The notes under the pieces were generated by a model, which did no database searches, was not told where the DNA came from, and worked only from the letters and a program-made list of their open reading frames with translations. Positions 31,583 to 43,432 of a DNA stretch of 64,000 nt are shown piece by piece (within the stretch, counting starts at the first letter, position 1; each line of letters opens with the position of its first letter). This DNA is from Bufo bufo (taxonomy: Eukaryota; Chordata; Amphibia; Anura; Bufonidae). The DNA lies in assembly GCF_905171765.1 (NCBI RefSeq), contig NC_053390.1, forward strand, positions 514,624,852 to 514,688,851. Direction: 5' to 3'. The position numbers and the translations under genes are program-made.

Positions 31583-34500
31583 ATGGATCCGCTTTCTGGC
31601 CTGGTTGACCGCATGCAGGGTCTTTCTTTGGAAGTAGCGGATCTCCGTCAATCTATGACTCAGCTTCAAGCATTGGGCTCTGCTCCGGCTCATGGAGTCT
31701 GTTGCGAGCCAAAGGTCTCACTTCCGGAAACGTTCTCCGGGGGCAGTGAGAATTTTGTTCACTTCAGAGAGGCATGCAAACTCCATTTTTGCTTGTGTCC
31801 CCACTCCTCTGGTAAGGAGGAGCAGAGGGTGAGGATTGTCATCTCCCTGCTCAGGGGTAATGCTCAGACTTGGGCTTTTTCGCTGCCATCAGGGGATCCC
31901 TCCCTTCGATCCGTGGAAAGATTTTTTGTGGCCCTGGGGCAGATTTATGATGACCCGGATCGTGTTGCTCTGGCCGAATATAACTTACGTGTTTTATGCC
32001 AGAACAAACTGTCTGCGGAGCTATATTGTTCTGAATTTCGGAGATGGGCAGCTGATTCAGGTTGGAATGATGCTGCACTCCGGAGTCAGTTCTGTCATGG
32101 TCTCTCAGAGAGATTGAAAGATGCGTTTGCTTTCCATGAGAGACCAACGTCCTTAGAGTCTGCCATGTCATTGGCGGTACGCCTTGACAGGCATCTAAGA
32201 GAAAGAAACGAGAGCTCTCTGTCCAGCTATTGTCAGTCTAGTGGCAGTGGTGTGGACTCATTCAGTGTGCAGGGGCCTCATCCTGACTCGCTCCCCTCTG
32301 AGGAGGAGCCCATGCAGCTAGGTCGACTTGCCCCTGATAAAAGAGAATTTAGTCCTCAGAGTATGGTGTGTTTTTGTTGTGGGGGCATAGGTCATTTGGC
32401 AAATGTTTGTCCGTCTAGGAGATTCTTGAACTGTACTAAGAGCGATAATAAGAGAAAAACCTCAAAAGGTAAATCATCAAATTCTGCTTCATCTGCTACT
32501 TTGGGCAAAGTTGATGTAGGAATTGATGCTTTTCCTCTGACCTGCAGTTCCCGTTTTCTCCTGTCTGCCAGGGTGGCGCTAGAGAGCAAAGTCATTTCTT
32601 GTGAGATTTTTGTCGATAGTGGAGCGGCCGTCAATCTTATTGACACTCAATTTGTAGCCATGCATGGTTTTCAGGTTTGCACATTAGAAAAGGATATACC
32701 TGTTTTTGCTATTGACTCTGCTCCACTCTCACAGAGATCTCTGAAGGGCATTGTTCACAATATCCGGCTAGCTGTAGGTGACACTCATGTGGAGGATATA
32801 TCTTGTTTTGTCCTTAACGGATTGCCTTCTCCTCTAGTTTTGGGGTTACCCTGGCTCACTAGACATAACCCCACTATTGATTGGCAAGGAAGGCAAATAA
32901 ATGAGTGGAGTGACTTTTGTAGAGAGAATTGTCTCACAGCGACTTTTGCAGAGGTGTCTACTAAAACTGTGCCATCATTTCTCTCTGATTTCTCGGACGT
33001 GTTTTCCGAGAGCGGTGTTCAGGAGCTACCTCCTCACCGGGAGTTTGACTGTCCCATTAACCTCATTCCCGGCGCCAAGCTGCCAAAAGCACGCCTCTAC
33101 AATCTCTCACAACCGGAAAGAATCGCAATGCGAACTTATATCTCCGAGAGTCTCGAGAAGGGGCATATTCGTCCCTCAAAGTCACCTGTGGCCGCGGGTT
33201 TTTTTTTTGTTAAAGAAAAAGATGGCTCTCTGAGACCTTGCCTAGATTTTAGGGAGCTGAACCGTATCACGATTCGCGATCCCTATCCCCTTCCTCTGAT
33301 CCCGGACCTCTTCAACCAAATTGTTGGGGCCAAGGTGTTTTCCAAATTGGATTTGAGAGGCGCGTACAACCTGGTCAGGGTCAGAGAGGGGGATGAATGG
33401 AAAACGGCCTTTAATACCCCTAACGGGCATTTCGAGAATCTCGTTATGCCTTTCGGCCTGATGAATGCTCCGGCCGTCTTTCAGCATTTTGTTAATAGTA
33501 TTTTCTACCATTTAATGGGGAAATTTGTATTGGTGTATCTTGATGATATTTTGATTTTTTCCCCTGATGTTCAGACCCATCAGGATCATCTTTTTCAGGT
33601 TCTGCAGATTCTGCGGGAAAATAAATTGTACGCCAAGCTGGAGAAATGTCTTTTTATGGTATCGGAGATTCAATTTCTGGGTTTTCTCCTCTCTGCTTCT
33701 GGTTTTTGCATGGATCCGGAGAAGGTCCGTGCTGTACTTGAGTGGGAGCTTCCTGAGAATCAGAAGGCATTGATGCGCTTTCTGGGTTTTGCGAACTATT
33801 ACAGAAAGTTCATTTTGAATTATTCCTCTGTTGTCAAACCCCTTACTGACATGACAAAAAAGGAAGCAGATTTTTCCTCTTGGTCGGAGGAGGCGCTTGC
33901 AGCCTTTTCTAAGATTAAAGAGAGTTTTGCGTCTGCTCCCGTCTTGGTGCATCCCGATGTTTCCTTACCTTTTATTGTTGAGGTGGATGCTTCCGAGGTG
34001 GGTGTGGGTGCGGTTTTGTCCCAGGGCCCTTCTCCTGCCAAATGGCGACCCTGTGCCTTTTTCTCTAAAAAACTCTCCCCGGCAGAGAGAAACTATGATG
34101 TGGGAGATAGGGAGTTGTTGGCCATCAAGTTGGGTTTCGAGGAATGGCGCCATTGGTTGGAGGGGGCCAGGCACCCTATCACCGTTTTTACCGACCATAA
34201 GAATCTGGCATACTTGGAGTCGGCCAGGCGTATGAATCCGAGACAGGCCAGATGGTCTCTGTTCTTCTCCAGATTCAATTTTGTTGTTACATTCCGACCT
34301 GGGATCAAAAATGTGAAGGCTGATGCTCTCTCTCGCTGTTTTCCGGGAGGAGGAAACTCCGAGGACCCGGGTCCCATTTTGGCGGAGGGGGTAGTTGTTT
34401 CTGCTCTATATTCCGATTTGGAGGCCGAGGTCCAGGCTGCCCAGACTGAGGCACCTGCCCGTTGTCCTTCTGGGAAGTTGTTCGTGCCTCCTGAGCTACG

Positions 34501-35859
34501 TCACAAACTCTTTAAGGAGCATCATGATACGGTTCTTGCTGGTCACCCCGGGAGTAGAGCCACGGTAGATCTCATTGCTCGGAGATTTTGGTGGCCGGCT
34601 CTTCGTAAGTCGGTGGAGGGTTTTGTGGCTGCTTGTGAGACGTGCGCTCGCGCTAAGGTCCCTCGTTCACGGCCTTCAGGTTCCCTTCTCCCGTTACCCA
34701 TACCTTCCCGTCCTTGGACACACCTGTCCATGGACTTGATCACGGATCTTCCTCGTTCCTCGGGGAAGTCGTGATCCTGGTGGTGGTGGACCGTTTTAGC
34801 AAGATGGCTCATTTCGTACCTTTCCCTGGTTTACCCAATGCTAAAACGTTGGCGCAAGCTTTTGTCGACCATATTGTTAAATTGCACGGCATTCCCTCTG
34901 ATATTGTTTCCGATAGAGGCACGCAGTTTGTGTCCAGGTTCTGGAAGGCTTTCTGTTCTCGCCTGGGGGTTCGGCTGTCCTTCTCTTCTGCTTTTCACCC
35001 GCAGTCGAATGGTCAGACTGAGCGCCTCAATCAGAATCTGGAGACATATTTGCGCTGTTTTGTGGCAGAGAACCAGGAGGATTGGTGTTCATTTCTCCCT
35101 CTTGCTGAGTTTGCTCTGAACAACCGTCGTCAGGAATCTTCTGATAAGTCACCATTCTTTGGTGCATATGGGTTCCATCCACAGTTTGGGACATTCTCGG
35201 GAGGGGCTCTTTCTGGTTTACCTGAGGAGGAGAGATTTTCCTCGTCTTTGTCTACCATTTGGCAAAAGATTCAGAGTAATCTTAAAAAGATGAGTGAGAG
35301 GTATAGGCGTGTGGCTGATGGGAGACGTGTGCCTGGTCCGGACCTGAATGTGGGTGATCTGGTGTGGTTGTCTACAAGAAATATTAAACTGAAGGTTCCC
35401 TCCTGGAAATTGGGTCCCAAGTTTATTGGGCCTTATAAAATCTTGTCAGTCATCAATCCTGTTGCCTTCTGTCTTGATCTTCCACGGGTTTGGAAGATAC
35501 ATAATGTATTTCACAGATCTCTCTTAAAACCATATGTCCAGCCCACGGTACCCTCCTCTTTGCCTCCTCCTCCGATTTTGGTTGATGGCAATCTGGAGTT
35601 TGAGGTTTCCAGAACTGTGGACTCTCGCATTGTCCGCGGTTCTCTTCAGTACCTCGTTCATTGGAAGGGTTATGGTCCTGAGGAGAGGATGTGGGTTCCG
35701 GTGTCGGACATTAAAGCCACTCGCCTCATCAGGGCATTTCATAGGGCTCATCCTGAGAAGGTGGGTCCTGGGTGTCCGGAGTCCACCCGTAGAGGGGGGG
35801 GTACTGTCACTACCAGAGCTTTGGGACGTTCTCACAGCTCTGTTTCTCCACCCCTGTGA
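31583..35859 (+). pseudogene. gag-pol: Gag-pol polyprotein of a chromodomain gypsy element, one frameshift
   Basis: The first open segment (31583-34774, 1063 codons) begins MDPLSGLVDRM and encodes a gag capsid (about residues 40-200), a CCHC knuckle (about 262-277), an aspartic protease with DSGA (about 346), RT with YLDD (about 650), RNase H with VEVDAS (about 798), and the zinc-binding HHCC start of integrase (about 974-1020). Gag and pol are in one frame with no recoding signal needed. A one-base deletion near 34773 then moves the rest to another frame (34775-35859): integrase core with VVDRFSK, SDRGTQF and NGQTERLN holding the DDE residues, then a C-terminal chromodomain (about 35598-35760, VHWKGYG). 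Chromodomains guide insertion into marked chromatin. Apart from this break I see no other lesion. Confidence 0.93.
35791..35804 (+). promoter_or_regulatory. Polypurine tract
   Basis: AGAGGGGGGGGTAC immediately before the 3' LTR, the expected primer for plus-strand DNA synthesis. Confidence 0.8.
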
Positions 35860-36447
35860 TGATGTCACTACTAGAGCTGGGAGGAGTTCTCACTGCTCTG
35901 TTTACTTTTGGTTTCCTTCCTCCCAGCTGTTCCTCATGCGTTTGATTTCCCTCTCTTTATATCACCCCTCCTCCTATTGTAGGGCGTGGATTATAGTTCT
36001 CATTTCAGTTGTAGCTCTTGCTTTAGTATCTTCACTTGTAGCTATCAGTTCACTGGACCTGTGTTCTGCTGCAGCAAGCACTCCGGATATTGCCAGCTGT
36101 CCTTGGATCCGTCTTCTCTGCGGCTGCAACACCTTCAGCTAAGTGTACAGACATTGTTGTGTACCTGATTATTTTCTGACTGGATCTGAGGTGGCCACGG
36201 TTCCCTCCATATACTGAGTAGGGCACCGGTGGCCGTGCCCCTTCCACTATTGTAGGGGTTACAGTGGTCATCAGTCTTAGGCACGTGGGCATGCCTCGTT
36301 CCGCCATTTGGATCCGGGCATGTGCTTTAGCAGCATAGGGAGAGCTTTGAGGGTCTGACAGGGGTCACCCTTTATCCTCCCTAGTTTGGGTCCGGTCAGT
36401 AGTTTTTTTACTGTGTATACTATTGTTGCTCACATACACCCGTGACA
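35805..36447 (+). repeat. 3' LTR of the gypsy element
   Basis: Same length as the 5' LTR. Most of the seven visible differences are transitions, two of them adjacent to the T-run near 36402. Confidence 0.93.
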
Positions 36448-36807
36448 TAGAGATGGCCTTGCGGTTCGCCCGGCGTTCATTTCGCGGAGAACTTTGCGTG
36501 TTCGCGATTCGCCGAACATGCGAACATATGGAGAAATTCGCACCCGCCATATTCTTTTACATTGTGAAGAACTTGACCCATGAAACATCCATCAGGTGGT
36601 ACAGGACAGCCAATTGAGACATTTCAGCATATGGACATACCCCCTACCTTATAAATAAATCTGATCTGGCCGCCATTTTAGATTCAGTGTTTTGCCAGTG
36701 TAGGGAGAGGTTGCTGTGTGGAGCAGGGACAGGCTGTTAGGGACACCAAACGCTAGCTAATAGGGCCACAAAAGTCATTTTAAGGACTAGTATAGGTGTG
36801 CTATCTA

Positions 36808-38363
36808 CAGTCGTGGCCAAAAGTTTTGAGAATGACAAAAATAGTAGTTTTCACAAAGTTTGCTGCTAAACTGCTTTTAGATCTTTGTTTCAGTTGTTTC
36901 TGTGATGTAGTAAAATATAATTACACGCACTTCATACGTTTCAAAGGCTTTTATCGACAATTACATGACATTTATGCAAAGAGTCAGTATTTGCAGTGTT
37001 GGCCCTTCTTTTTCAGGACCTCTGCAATTCGACTGGGCATGCTCTCAATCAACTTCTGGGCCAATTCCTGACTGATAGCAACCCATTATTTCATAATCAT
37101 TTCTTGGAGTTTGTCAGAATTAGTGGGTTTTTGTTTGTCCACCCGCCTCTTGAGGATTGACCACAAGTTCTCAAAGGGATTAAGATCTGGGGAGTTTCCA
37201 GGCCATGGACCCAAAATGTCAACGTTTTGTTCCCGAGCCACTTAGTTATCACTTTTGCCTTATGGCACGGTGCTCCATCGTGCTGGAAAATGCATTGTTC
37301 TTCACCAAACTGTTGTTGGATTGTTGGAAGAAGTTGCTGTTGGGGGGTGTTTTGGTACTATTCTTTATTCATGACTGTGTTTTTGGGCAAAATTGTGAGT
37401 GAGCCCACTCCCTTGGATGAGAAGCAACCCCACACATGAATGGTCTCAGGATGCTTTACTGTTGGCATGACACAGGACTGGTGGTAGCGCTCACCTTTTC
37501 TTCTCCGGACAAGCCTTTTTCCAGATGCCCCAAAAAATCGGAAAGAGGCTTCATCGGAGAATATGACTTTGCCCCAGTCCTCAGCAGTCCATTCACCATA
37601 CTTTCTGCAGAAGATCAATCTGTCCCTGATGTTTTTTTTGGAGAGAAGTGGCTTCTTTGCTGCCCTTTTTGACACCAGGCCATCTTCCAAAAGTCTTCGC
37701 CTCACTGTGCGTGCAGATGCGCTCACACCTGCCTGCTGCCATTCCTGAGCAAGCTCTGCACTGGTGGCACTCCGATCCCGCAGCTGAATCCTCTTTAGGA
37801 AACGATCCTGGCGCTTGCTGGACTTTCTTGGACGCCCTGAAGCCTTCTTAACAAGAATTGAACCTCTTTCCTTGAAGTTCTTGATGATCCTATAAATTGT
37901 TGATTGAGGTGCAATCTTAGTAGCCACAATATCCTTGCCTGTGAAGCCATTTTTATGCAACGCAATGATGGCTGCACGCGTTTCTTTGCAGGTCACCATG
38001 GTTAACAATGGAAGAACAATGATTTCATGCATCACCCTCATTTTAACATGTCAAGTCTGCCATTTTAACCCAATCAGCCTGACATAATGATCTCCAACCT
38101 TGTGCTCGTCAACATTCTCACCTGAGTTAACAAGACGATTACTGAAATGATCTCAGCAGGTCCGTTAATGACAGCAATGAAATGCAGTGGAAAGGTTTTT
38201 TTGGGATTAAGTTAATTTTCATGGCAAAGAAGGACTATGCAATTTATCTAATCATTCTTCATAACATTCTGGAGTATATGCAAATTGCTATTATAAAAAC
38301 TTAAGCAGCAACTTTTCCAATTTCCAATTTTTATGTAATTCTCAAAACTTTTGGCCACGACTG
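36808..38363 (-). mobile_element. Tc1/mariner element, 1556 bp, transposase decayed
   Basis: CAGTCGTGGCCAAAAGTTTT ends, TA at 36806-36807 and 38364-38365. The terminal match runs about 30 bp (TGAGAAT), less obvious further in. A single damaged transposase occupies the minus strand. Confidence 0.88.
36985..38041 (-). pseudogene. Tc1-like transposase pseudogene
   Basis: The N-terminal 227 codons (37358-38041) are open: HTH region, RPRKSSKRQDRF linker, first catalytic Asp (IFSDEASF). A TAG near 37357 ends the frame. Beyond it the second Asp (FQHDGAPCH) is readable near 37270-37300. Then frameshifts split the NPxENLW region near 37150-37200 before the usual GQHCKY ending near 36985. Not functional. 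Confidence 0.85.
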
Positions 38364-38587
38364 TATATGTGTGATACACAGAGGGGTGTGATATACTTAT
38401 AATATACTTTTATAATGAGTCAAAAACACATAGTGATCACCTGGAAGTCAGGGGCCTAGGGGCTAGGGGCTTACTAGGGCCATTTTTATATAGGGTAAGG
38501 TTCCGGAAGGGGTTGCTCTTATCAGGGCGGGTGGTCTGTGGTTAGGCTATCAGGGCCAGAATAGCACCCCCCTGTAGGGCAATATCA

Positions 38588-40717
38588 TGTCACGACCATG
38601 GTCATGGTCGTGACTCCTTGGGAGCCGCATGCATTTGCCCGCGGTCTGGTATTGTTGTCAACCACAGGTGAGGGATAGTATCTTGCCTCACGTGTGGTTG
38701 CCGCTGGCAACTTGTGGTTGTTGGGCAGTGTAGCAGCCTGAGCTGGTTGCTGGGCGGCTCACTGTCCATGCATGCGGCTGTCTTTGGCAACGTGTAGTTT
38801 TGTGTACGCACTTTGTCTGTTTGTTGTGCACGAGGTTATGTTTGTATGCACTGTGACACCTCCCTTCACTTGCGGTTGTCCGCGGCAACGTCTGGTGTTG
38901 TGTGCATGTGGTGGCAGTGTCTCGGCCTGCTGGCTGTTACTCAGGACATGGTTGCCACGCATGCCGTTGCCGGCGGTAACAGGTGAGTGTGTTTATGTGC
39001 TTTTCCCTTTAAGTGGCTTCACTACCCTGCCTAGTGTAGGAAGGGTTAACTCCCTTTTTTCTGTGTGAACACTGGGTGTGTCTGAGTGTGGGTGTGGCTA
39101 CTTTGGGCTATAAAGCCTTTCTGGAGACCAGATGCTGAGGGGTACTTCAGCCATGGTTGCTGGAGGTATCCTCCTGGTTATTTACATCTGCCAGTGTGGG
39201 CCACCCTTGTGGTCATAAGTTTATGTTACACATGATGTTATGAAGGTGTGTGTTTGGTATGCTTGTTTGGTGCAGCTTATGGTCCTGGGTTCCTGTGTGA
39301 TGTGTGGTGTGGGCTGTGTCCGCTTGTGTTCTGGACAGCAGCACTTGCACATGGGTTCCAGGCTTTGTTGTCTGTGGCAGGTGGGTGTTGTGCTTGTTGC
39401 ATTTGCAGCACGCCAGACCTGCAGGGTATTGCGAAGTGAGGTCACGGTTATGGGCAATCGAGGGTTGCTCACTGTATTGGAGAACCCTGGGCAGGCATGC
39501 GGCAGTGAAGGAGAGGTAGACACAGTTCCTCTGGGGCACACTCAGTATGTAGGGACCAGGCCTGATGGTGGATGAGGTGCCCTAGATGTTACAGGTATTT
39601 TGAGTGCCTGGGGCAAGGTCCCTTTTGCATTCGTGACGCCAGTGCCTGTAACGGTGGCACACCGATTTATAGTTGGAATAAGTGAGGTACACAGGTGGTA
39701 TAGTGAACCAAACGTTGCTTTACTTAACAGTCCAACTTAGTACATGCAGATGGTAATACAGTCCTTTAGATCACAGTGTTTCACAAGCAGGCTTTATTCC
39801 ACAAGATGGCAGGTATTGATTATGCAAGATACTCAGAGGGTAAATCCACAACACACTCAGAATCAGGTTGTACCTTTCCTCAGAAATAGTGTACACTGTC
39901 CTTTCTAGAACTCCTGTCTGGTTTCAATCCCATGGCCCGGATGCCTAAATGGTGGCTTAAATCCTTGGTATATATATATATCTTCCTCTTGTATTAAATT
40001 CTTGCTTTGCTTCCTAAAGCATCTGCCCATCAGTGTTACTTATCTTTGCTTGTAATATCCTGACTTGTCTGATGAAGGGCTGTGGGTTTCTCCCAGGAGG
40101 TTCTGTCCTGCAACTGGGGTGTCTCTACTGAGCTAATCCTAGCCTCAGGAGCTTCCGGTGGACGAAGTAACTCCTCTAGTCCCCTGGAATGAACTAACTT
40201 CCCCTGTCTGGGCCTACCTATATATGACCAGGGCTCTCTGGCTCCCTCTAACGTCTGGGAGGCTAAACTGCACCCTGACAGGCCTGACACCCAGTTAACA
40301 TAGGGAAAATGCATACACATGACATTAAATGCAATTCAGACACATTAACCCCTTTTGTGCAGTGCCCACCTTTACCTAGTGGGACACTACACATTTACCT
40401 GCCATTGCCATAAGTTGTTTCTGTTCCCCTTTTCTTGTAGCTTAGCCAGTGAGACTCCTGTTCCTCCGTGCCTAGGAGGAACAGGTCGTCTTACCCTGCT
40501 CCTAGTTGAGGGCCACCCTGAGGGCTAGTAGGAATCTTTAGGTTCCGGTGTATGAGCCCACCTACCATCAGGGTCGGCTCATACGGCTAGGAGACAGGGT
40601 CAGAGTTAGGGATATGATAGGAGGTGACCTGCTCCCTGAGCTCTGTCCTGGCCTTGCAGCGACCACCATCTTCTGGCATCGCACGGCTGAGGGTTTTCCC
40701 CATCCTCAGCCGTGACA
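38588..40717 (-). mobile_element. LTR (same family as 6355-7241) with nested LTR
   Basis: TGTCAC...GTGACA ends and a perfect 5-bp duplication TATCA (38583-38587 and 40718-40722). Read on the minus strand it matches 6355-7241 closely at its 5' part (CTCAGCCGTGCGATGCCAG). After subtracting the nested insertion about 1.1 kb remains, longer than the other copy, so these are subfamilies. No coding interior, hence a solo LTR. Confidence 0.8.
39404..40391 (-). mobile_element. Second solo LTR nested inside the first, 988 bp
   Basis: On the plus strand it runs TGCAGCACGCC to GACACTACA, flanked by CATT at 39400-39403 and 40392-40395. The interrupted LTR reads through in the family copy near 6680. On the minus strand it begins TGTAGTGTCCCACTAGG, a gypsy-like LTR start. 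Confidence 0.7.
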
Positions 40718-40933
40718 TATCAGGGACAGTTCTTTGCCCACCCTGTTCTTCAATACCACATCATCATCTAGCCCAGGGATAGATGGTTTTTGCTTTCCCT
40801 CCGGGATTTATGGATGTGCACTGGAACCCCCTGGATTGTGGTAGGACATATGGTTTCTGATTTGGTGCCGCCGAGCACCCGATTTAGTGCTGCCGAGCAC
40901 TTATTGCCTACCACATCTATGCTTTTTGCTTAA

Positions 40934-42161
40934 AGGGGTTCTGCACTTTGTTCAAGTGCAAGAAAATGCACCTGGGGCGTAAAAACCCAAGGGCAGAATA
41001 TAGAATATTTGACACAGTCCTGACCTCAGTATCTGAGGAAAGGGATTTAGGAGTAATTATTTCAGAAGACTTAAAGGTGGGAAGACAATGTAATAGAGCA
41101 GCACGAAATGCCAGCAGAATGCTTGGATGTATAGGGAGAGGTATAAGCAGTAGAAAGAGTGAAGTGCTTATGCCGCTGTACAGAACACTGGTGAGACCTC
41201 ACTTGGAGTATTGTGCGCAGTACTGGAGGCCATATCTCCAGAAGGATATAGATACTCTAGAGAGAGTTCAGAGAAGAGCTACTAAACTAGTACATGGATT
41301 GCAGGATAAAACTTACCAGGAAAGGTTAAAGGACCTTAATATGTATAGCTTGGAAGAAAGAAGAGACAGAGGGGATATGATAGAAACTTTTAAATACATA
41401 AAGGGAATCAACAAGGTAAAGGAAGAGAGCATATTTAAAAGAAGAAAAACTACCACAAGAGGACACAGTTTTAAATTAGAGGGGCAAAGGTTTAAAAGTA
41501 ATATAAGGAAGTATTACTTTACTGAGAGAGTAGTGGATGCATGGAATAGCCTTCCTGCAGAAGTGGTAGCTGCAAATACAGTGAAGGGGTTTAAGCATGC
41601 ATGGGATAGGCATAAGGCCATCCTTCATATAAGATAGGGCCGGGGGCTATCCATAGTATTCAGTATATTGGGCAGACTAGATGGGCCAAATGGTTCTTAT
41701 CTGTCGACACATTCTATGTTTCTATGTCTATGTTTCTATGTTTCTATGTTTTAACTGATGATCTATCCTCTGGATAGATCATCAGCATCTGATCGGCGGG
41801 GGTCCGACACCCAGGACCCCCGCCGATCAGCTGTTTGAGAAGGCAGCGGCGCTTCAGCAGCACCGCGGCCTTCTCGCTGTTTACCGCTGGCCCAGTGACG
41901 TCACGACTAGTATCAACTAGCGTGGGCGGGGCTAAGCTCTGTTCACTTGAATAGAGCTTAGCCCCACCAACGCTAGTTGATACTAGTCGTGACGTAACTG
42001 GGCCAGCGGTAAACAGTGAGAAGACCGTGCCGCTGCTGGAGCGCCGCTGCCGTCTCAAACAGCTGATCGGCAGGGGTCCTGAGTGTCGGACCCCCGTCGA
42101 TCAGATGCTGATGATCTATCCAGAGGATAGATCATCAGTTAAAACAAAGTGCAGAACCCCT
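40934..42161. mobile_element. Foldback MITE with TTAA duplication, split by a CR1 fragment
   Basis: Ends AGGGGTTCTGCACTTTGTT and complement, with TTAA at 40930-40933 and 42162-42165, as in piggyBac or Kolobok. Apart from the LINE insertion (about 40953-41748) the element is one long palindrome whose arms include GATGATCTATCC, the CCGCCGATCAGCTG block and CAACTAGCGTGGGCGGGGC. Confidence 0.8.
40953..41748 (+). pseudogene. 5'-truncated CR1-like LINE, C-terminal ORF2 and 3' tail
   Basis: An open segment ending at 41637 encodes the C-terminal part of a CR1-type reverse transcriptase: CKKMHLGRKNP, ERDLGVIISED, RPHLEYCAQYWRPY, then LEERRDRGDMIETFKY. These are classic 3' landmarks of vertebrate CR1/Rex/L2 ORF2. 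After the stop lies a short 3' UTR and a TTCTATG/TATGTTTC tandem tail (41711-41748) that such LINEs carry instead of poly(A). 5' truncation is usual for target-primed insertion. The first open ATG is not a true start. Confidence 0.88.
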
Positions 42162-42189
42162 TTAACTTTAATAATTTAATTTATTTTTA

Positions 42190-42525
42190 TTTTGAGGGAT
42201 ATCTTTTCCATTCACACGTCCACAAAATGGGTCCACATCCGTTTCGCAATTTTGCGGAACGGGTGCAGACCCATTCATGTTTAATGGGGCCGGAATGTGC
42301 TGTCCGCATCCGCATTTGTGGATCAGCACTTCCGCATCTGTGCTTCTGTTTCTGCAAAAAAATAGAACATGTCCTATTCTTGTCTGCAATTGCAGACAAG
42401 ATTAGGCATTTTCTATTATAGTGCCGGCGATGTGCAGTCCACAAATTGCGGAATGCACATTGCCGGTGTCTGTGTTTAGCGGATCCGCAAAACACTTACT
42501 GACGTGTGCATAGACCCTCATAGTA
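42190..42525. mobile_element. MITE-like palindromic repeat
   Basis: Contains nested palindromes (TTTCGCAATTTTGCGGAAC, TTGTCTGCAATTGCAGACAA) and a right end GACGTGTGCATAGACCCTC that partly mirrors the left CATTCACACGTCC. Ends are eroded and no duplication was found. Confidence 0.5.
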
Positions 42526-43373
42526 AAATTATTAAAGGTTACGTTCTATCTTTATGTATATTCTAATGGATTGCCTTCCTTGTACAATGTTATAATATAC
42601 TTTCTATGTTAAAAAAGTTGTGTGCGGTTCTGCTGCGATACTGCAGGTATATAGAGGGACAAGCGATATTGGAACAAATAATTTCTACTGGTGTAATATA
42701 CCAGTCGCCCCCCAAAAAAACTGATTGAAGCGGGGTGTTATATACCAATATTCTTTCTTTATAGCGCATTTGGGTACTGTATAGTGCATTTGCACATGCG
42801 CGTATGCGAAAATTATATTGCCGATATTTCGCATTAAAAAAATAATAAATGGAGATCGCAAATTCGAATAATACATCTGGTATGTCACTGTCCATGTTGT
42901 GGGACTATTTGTGCACTTCTAGTATTATTTCTTGGCTGGAAATATGAGCTGAAGGTTTTTCAGGTTCGCCTGCCATTAAAATGAATGGGACCTGCCGCGA
43001 ACTTGCAGTTTGTGAACATTTGATCGCGTTCGCACGATCGCGTTTGCGAACCGTCCCGGCAGATGTTCGTCCATCACTAGTGATGATGTATATTTTAAAC
43101 AAACTAGGTAAGCCACACCTAAGTAGCATAAAAAAACAAAGCACACATTTGTAAAAAAGGAAACTGTCTGTATTGATTGATCATATGTAAGCTATAGTTT
43201 AGTCTTTACTTCAGTCTTTACTTGATAAAGAGACAAAGCAAGTAAAACAGGATATAAATGTCATGCAAAAGATGATGTCACAGTTTTTCTGATCCCTCTT
43301 CCTGGTGTCTAAAAACATTCCCACAGACCTCAATAAGTCAGCCCCGAACTACTGATTCATATGGCTATGAGCA
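42526..43373. other. Degraded hAT-like sequence and unassigned DNA
   Basis: A hAT right terminus (TTCGTCCATCACTA) ends near 43079, preceded by GTTCGC-type repeats. The rest shows AT-rich, unassigned sequence and short antisense ORFs that resemble nothing. Confidence 0.4.
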
Positions 43374-43432
43374 GTGTTCCCTCTAAGCCTTGGCAGCTGC
43401 TGAGCAGAGTCGGCTTAGAGTTTGGCAATGCT
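43374..43432 (+). mobile_element. Left-end fragment related to the 21196-23482 hAT
   Basis: CAGTGTTCCCTCTAAGCC matches the TIR of the element at 21196, followed by about 40 bp of subterminal sequence, then cut by Tc1 sequence. Confidence 0.55.

Larger units (their letters stand above)
30909..36447 (+). mobile_element. Ty3/gypsy chromovirus, 5539 bp, nearly intact
   Basis: Complete LTR retrotransposon: LTRs 30909-31551 and 35805-36447, both 643 bp, TGTCAC...GTGACA. A perfect 5-bp duplication TAGAG flanks it (30904-30908 and 36448-36452). The two LTRs differ at seven positions by my count, so insertion is young. Gag and pol share one frame in the order capsid, zinc knuckle, protease, RT, RNase H, integrase, chromodomain. 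A single-base loss near 34773 breaks integrase. The right flank is the very first bases of a hAT terminus. Confidence 0.93.
36448..40929 (+). mobile_element. hAT 5'-end remnant hosting a Tc1 and an LTR
   Basis: Starts TAGAGATGGCC, a frog hAT terminus, with GTTCGC-rich subterminal sequence. Removing the Tc1 (36808-38363) and LTR (38588-40717) leaves about 800 bp in three pieces that read on without loss (36448-36807, 38364-38587, 40718-40929). Its leader mentions no ORF. The other end was not found. Confidence 0.6.

Noticed and set aside
35534..36142. 202-codon ORF across the end of pol and the 3' LTR, with a partner at 30878-31246
   Set aside because: Overlaps pol in another frame and runs into the LTR; no domain and only LTR sequence shared.
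38602..39575. Several ORFs of about 100 codons on both strands
   Set aside because: They fall in LTR sequence and resemble no protein.
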